Shown here piece after piece: positions 62,001 to 64,000 of a stretch of 64,000 nt of DNA. Within the stretch, counting starts at the first letter, position 1; the number at the start of each line of letters is the position of its first letter. This stretch comes from Ilex aquifolium (taxonomy: Eukaryota > Streptophyta > Magnoliopsida > Aquifoliales > Aquifoliaceae). The position numbers and the translations under genes were made by a program. Where the stretch lies: the NCBI GenBank assembly GCA_951799425.1, contig OX637394.1:52827142-52891141 (forward strand), given 5' to 3'. The notes under the pieces were generated by a model that worked only from the letters and a program-made list of their open reading frames with translations, was not told where the DNA came from and did not search any database.

Positions 62001-64000
62001 TAACGCAAGTTTGGTGTAATAAGTAGTCATCCTTTAAAATGAAATAGTATATCCGACATAACTTTTTCTCCCGACATCGGATTGAGCTAACTCTTGCGGC
62101 ATTGTAAAGAGAACTTGAAACCCTAACCAATATATTGCGATCAAAATTGGTGATTCATCTTCTAGCAAGGTCGAAATGGTGATGGAAGTTTGGTATAGTT
62201 GGCCATTCCCCTCCACAAGGAAAAATAAGTAATTTCCCATTCTTTAGTATTTCTGACATAACTTTTTACTCCGGTCTCTGCTTAAGATGATTCTTGCGGC
62301 ATTGTAAAGAATTCTTGAATCCCTAACCACTTTATTCACATCAATAGTCATGAAAAATCCTCTAGCATGGGCTATATTGTAACGCAAGTTTGGTGTAGTA
62401 AGTAGTCATCCTTTAAAATGAAATAGTATATCCGACATAACTTTTTCTCCCGAAATCGGATTGAGCTAACTCTTGCGGCATTGTAAAGAGAACTTGAAAC
62501 CCTAACCAATATATTCCGATCAAAATTGGTGATTCATCTTCTAGCAAGGTCGAAATGGTGATGGAAGTTTGGTATAGTTGGCCATTCCCCTCCACAAGGA
62601 AAAATAAGTAATTTCCCATTCTTTAGTATTTCTGACATAATTTTTTACTCCGGTCTCTGATTAAGATGATTCTTGCGGCATTGTAAAGAATTCTTGAATC
62701 CCTAACCACTTTATTCACATCAATAGTCATGAAAAATCCTCTAGCATGGGCTATATTGTAACGCAAGTTTGGTGTAGTAAGTAGTCCTCCTTTAAAATGA
62801 AATAGTATATCCGACATAACTTTTTCTCCCGAAATCGGATTGAGCTAACTCTTGCGGCATTGTAAAGAGAACTTGAAACCCTAACCAATATATTGCGATC
62901 AAAATTGGTGATTCATCTTCTACCAAGGTCGAAATGGTGATGGAAGTTTGGAATAGTTGGCCATTCCCATCCACAAGGAAAAATAAGTAATTTCCCATTC
63001 TTTAGTATTTCTGACATAACTTTTTACTCCGGTCTCTAATTAAGATGATTCTTGCGGCATTGTAAAGAATTCTTGAATCCCTAACCACTTTATTCACATC
63101 AATAGTCATGAAAAATCCTCTAGCATGGGCTATATTGTAACGCAAGTTTGGTGTAGTAAGTAGTCCTCCTTTAAAATGAAATAGTCTATCCGACATAACT
63201 TTTTCTCCCGACATCGGATTGAGCTAACTCTTGCGGCATTGTAAAGAGAACTTGAAACCCTAACCAATATATTGCGATCAAAATTGGTGATTCATCTTCT
63301 ACCAAGGTCGAAATGGTGATGGAAGTTTGGTATAGTTGGCCATTCCCCTCCACAAGCAAAAATAAGTAATTTCCCATTCTTTAGTATTTCTGACATAACG
63401 TTTTACTCCGGTCTCTGATTAAGATGATTCTTGCGGCATTGTAAAGAATTCTTGAATCCCTAACCACTTTATTCACATCAATAGTCATGAAAAATCCTCT
63501 AGCATGGGCTATATTGTAACGCAAGTTTGGTGTAGTAAGTAGTCATCCTTTAAAATGAAATAGTATATCCGACATAACTTTTTCTCCCGAAATCGGATTG
63601 AGCTAACTCTTGCGGCATTGTAAAGAGAACTTGAAACCCTAACCAATATATTGCGATCAAAATTGGTGATTCATCTTCTAGCAAGGTCGAAATGGTGATG
63701 GAAGTTTGGTATAGTTGGCCATTCCCCTCCACAAGGAAAAATAAGTAATTTCCCATTCTTTAGTATTTCTGACATAACTTTTTACTCCGGTCTCTGATTA
63801 AGATGATTCTTGTGGCATTGTAAAGAATTCTTGAATCCCTAACCACTTTCTTCACATCAATAGTCATGAAAAATCCTCTAGCATGGGCTATATTGTAACG
63901 CAAGTTTTGTGTAGTAAGTAGTCATCCTTTAAAATGAAATAGTATATCCGACATAACTTTTTCTCCCGAAATCGGATTGAGCTAACTCTTGCGGCATTGT
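59023..64000. repeat. Distinct 6-unit HOR, 2274-bp period, about 2.2 copies
   Basis: Copies 59023-61296 and 61297-63570, then a partial copy to the edge. Order: M2; gattgatc unit with tccgtaacc; M5; tccgatc/gattcatc unit followed by acataatttttt; ctacc/cccatcc unit; tagtctatcc/ccgacatcgg/ctacc unit followed by acataacgtttt. The length is exactly 6 x 379 because no unit has the 16-bp deletion. Differences between copies include tattcgac near 59400, atactgcg near 60997, attctagcgg near 61915, tctaattaag near 63037, caagcaaaaa near 63355 and caagttttgt near 63905. The window ends at offset 51 of subunit A. Confidence 0.88.

Larger units (their letters stand above)
1..64000. repeat. Satellite DNA array of 379-bp dimeric units filling the window
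   Basis: Every line can be placed in the same 379-bp unit, repeated head to tail in one orientation. Examples are the A-subunit starts at 339, 718, 1097, 1476 and 1855. About 170 units fit: 64000 plus 19 deletions of 16 bp plus one net loss of 136 bp is 170 x 379 to within a few bases. Neighbouring units differ by a few substitutions at recurrent diagnostic positions. I saw no inversion, inserted mobile element or unique sequence. The array runs off both ends, so its full length is unknown. Arrays like this typically form constitutive heterochromatin; whether this one is centromeric, pericentromeric or subtelomeric cannot be told from sequence alone. I do not recognise the family by name. Confidence 0.98.

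Noticed and set aside
1-64000. CRISPR array
   Set aside because: Regular repeats, but the unit is 379 bp with no unique spacers, and the repeats are contiguous and slightly divergent.
1-64000. Retrotransposon LTR tandem or rDNA intergenic spacer
   Set aside because: No LTR termini, primer-binding site, polypurine tract, coding remnants or rRNA sequence. The 379-bp unit runs without any other component.

Overview
The whole 64-kb window is one uninterrupted satellite-DNA array. I find no gene, RNA gene, transposon, CRISPR array or non-satellite insertion. Every base belongs to head-to-tail copies of one 379-bp unit, all in the same orientation, and the window begins and ends inside a unit. Reading unit by unit gives about 170 units. 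Of these, 19 are 363 bp long (a recurrent 16-bp deletion) and one is cut to 243 bp. A hand count on one consensus unit gives about 36% G+C.

The 379-bp unit is itself an ancient dimer. Subunit A (200 bp) and subunit B (179 bp) both open with gacataacttttt. They are about 80% identical over their first 75 bases (hand alignment), share a perfect 19-bp block, and diverge afterwards. Each A subunit carries the plant short telomere-like motif AAACCCTAA (telobox); B has a one-base-off version at the same offset. Unit size, A+T richness, dimeric build and telobox suggest heterochromatin of a eukaryote, most likely a flowering plant. I do not recognise the satellite family and cannot name a species. 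A centromeric, pericentromeric or subtelomeric location is inference only.

Layout by higher-order repeat (HOR): (1) 1-4886, a 4-unit HOR of 1516 bp; (2) 4887-5129, a rearranged 243-bp unit; (3) 5130-9319, mixed units; (4) 9320-15982, an 8-unit HOR of 3032 bp; (5) 14383-23390, a 12-unit segment present twice in tandem at 4532-bp spacing; (6) 22548-59022, 97 units built from a 6-unit HOR of 2258 bp (types M1-M6, marked by the 16-bp deletion in M1), with expanded and contracted versions; (7) 59023-64000, a different 6-unit HOR of 2274 bp without the deletion.

The biology visible here is array evolution: unequal exchange, segmental tandem duplication and conversion-like hybrids produce shifting HOR lengths. 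Near-perfect duplications of 3.4-4.5 kb show that the latest events are recent, or that assembly collapse or expansion needs excluding. There is no operon-like or protein-coding logic to describe.
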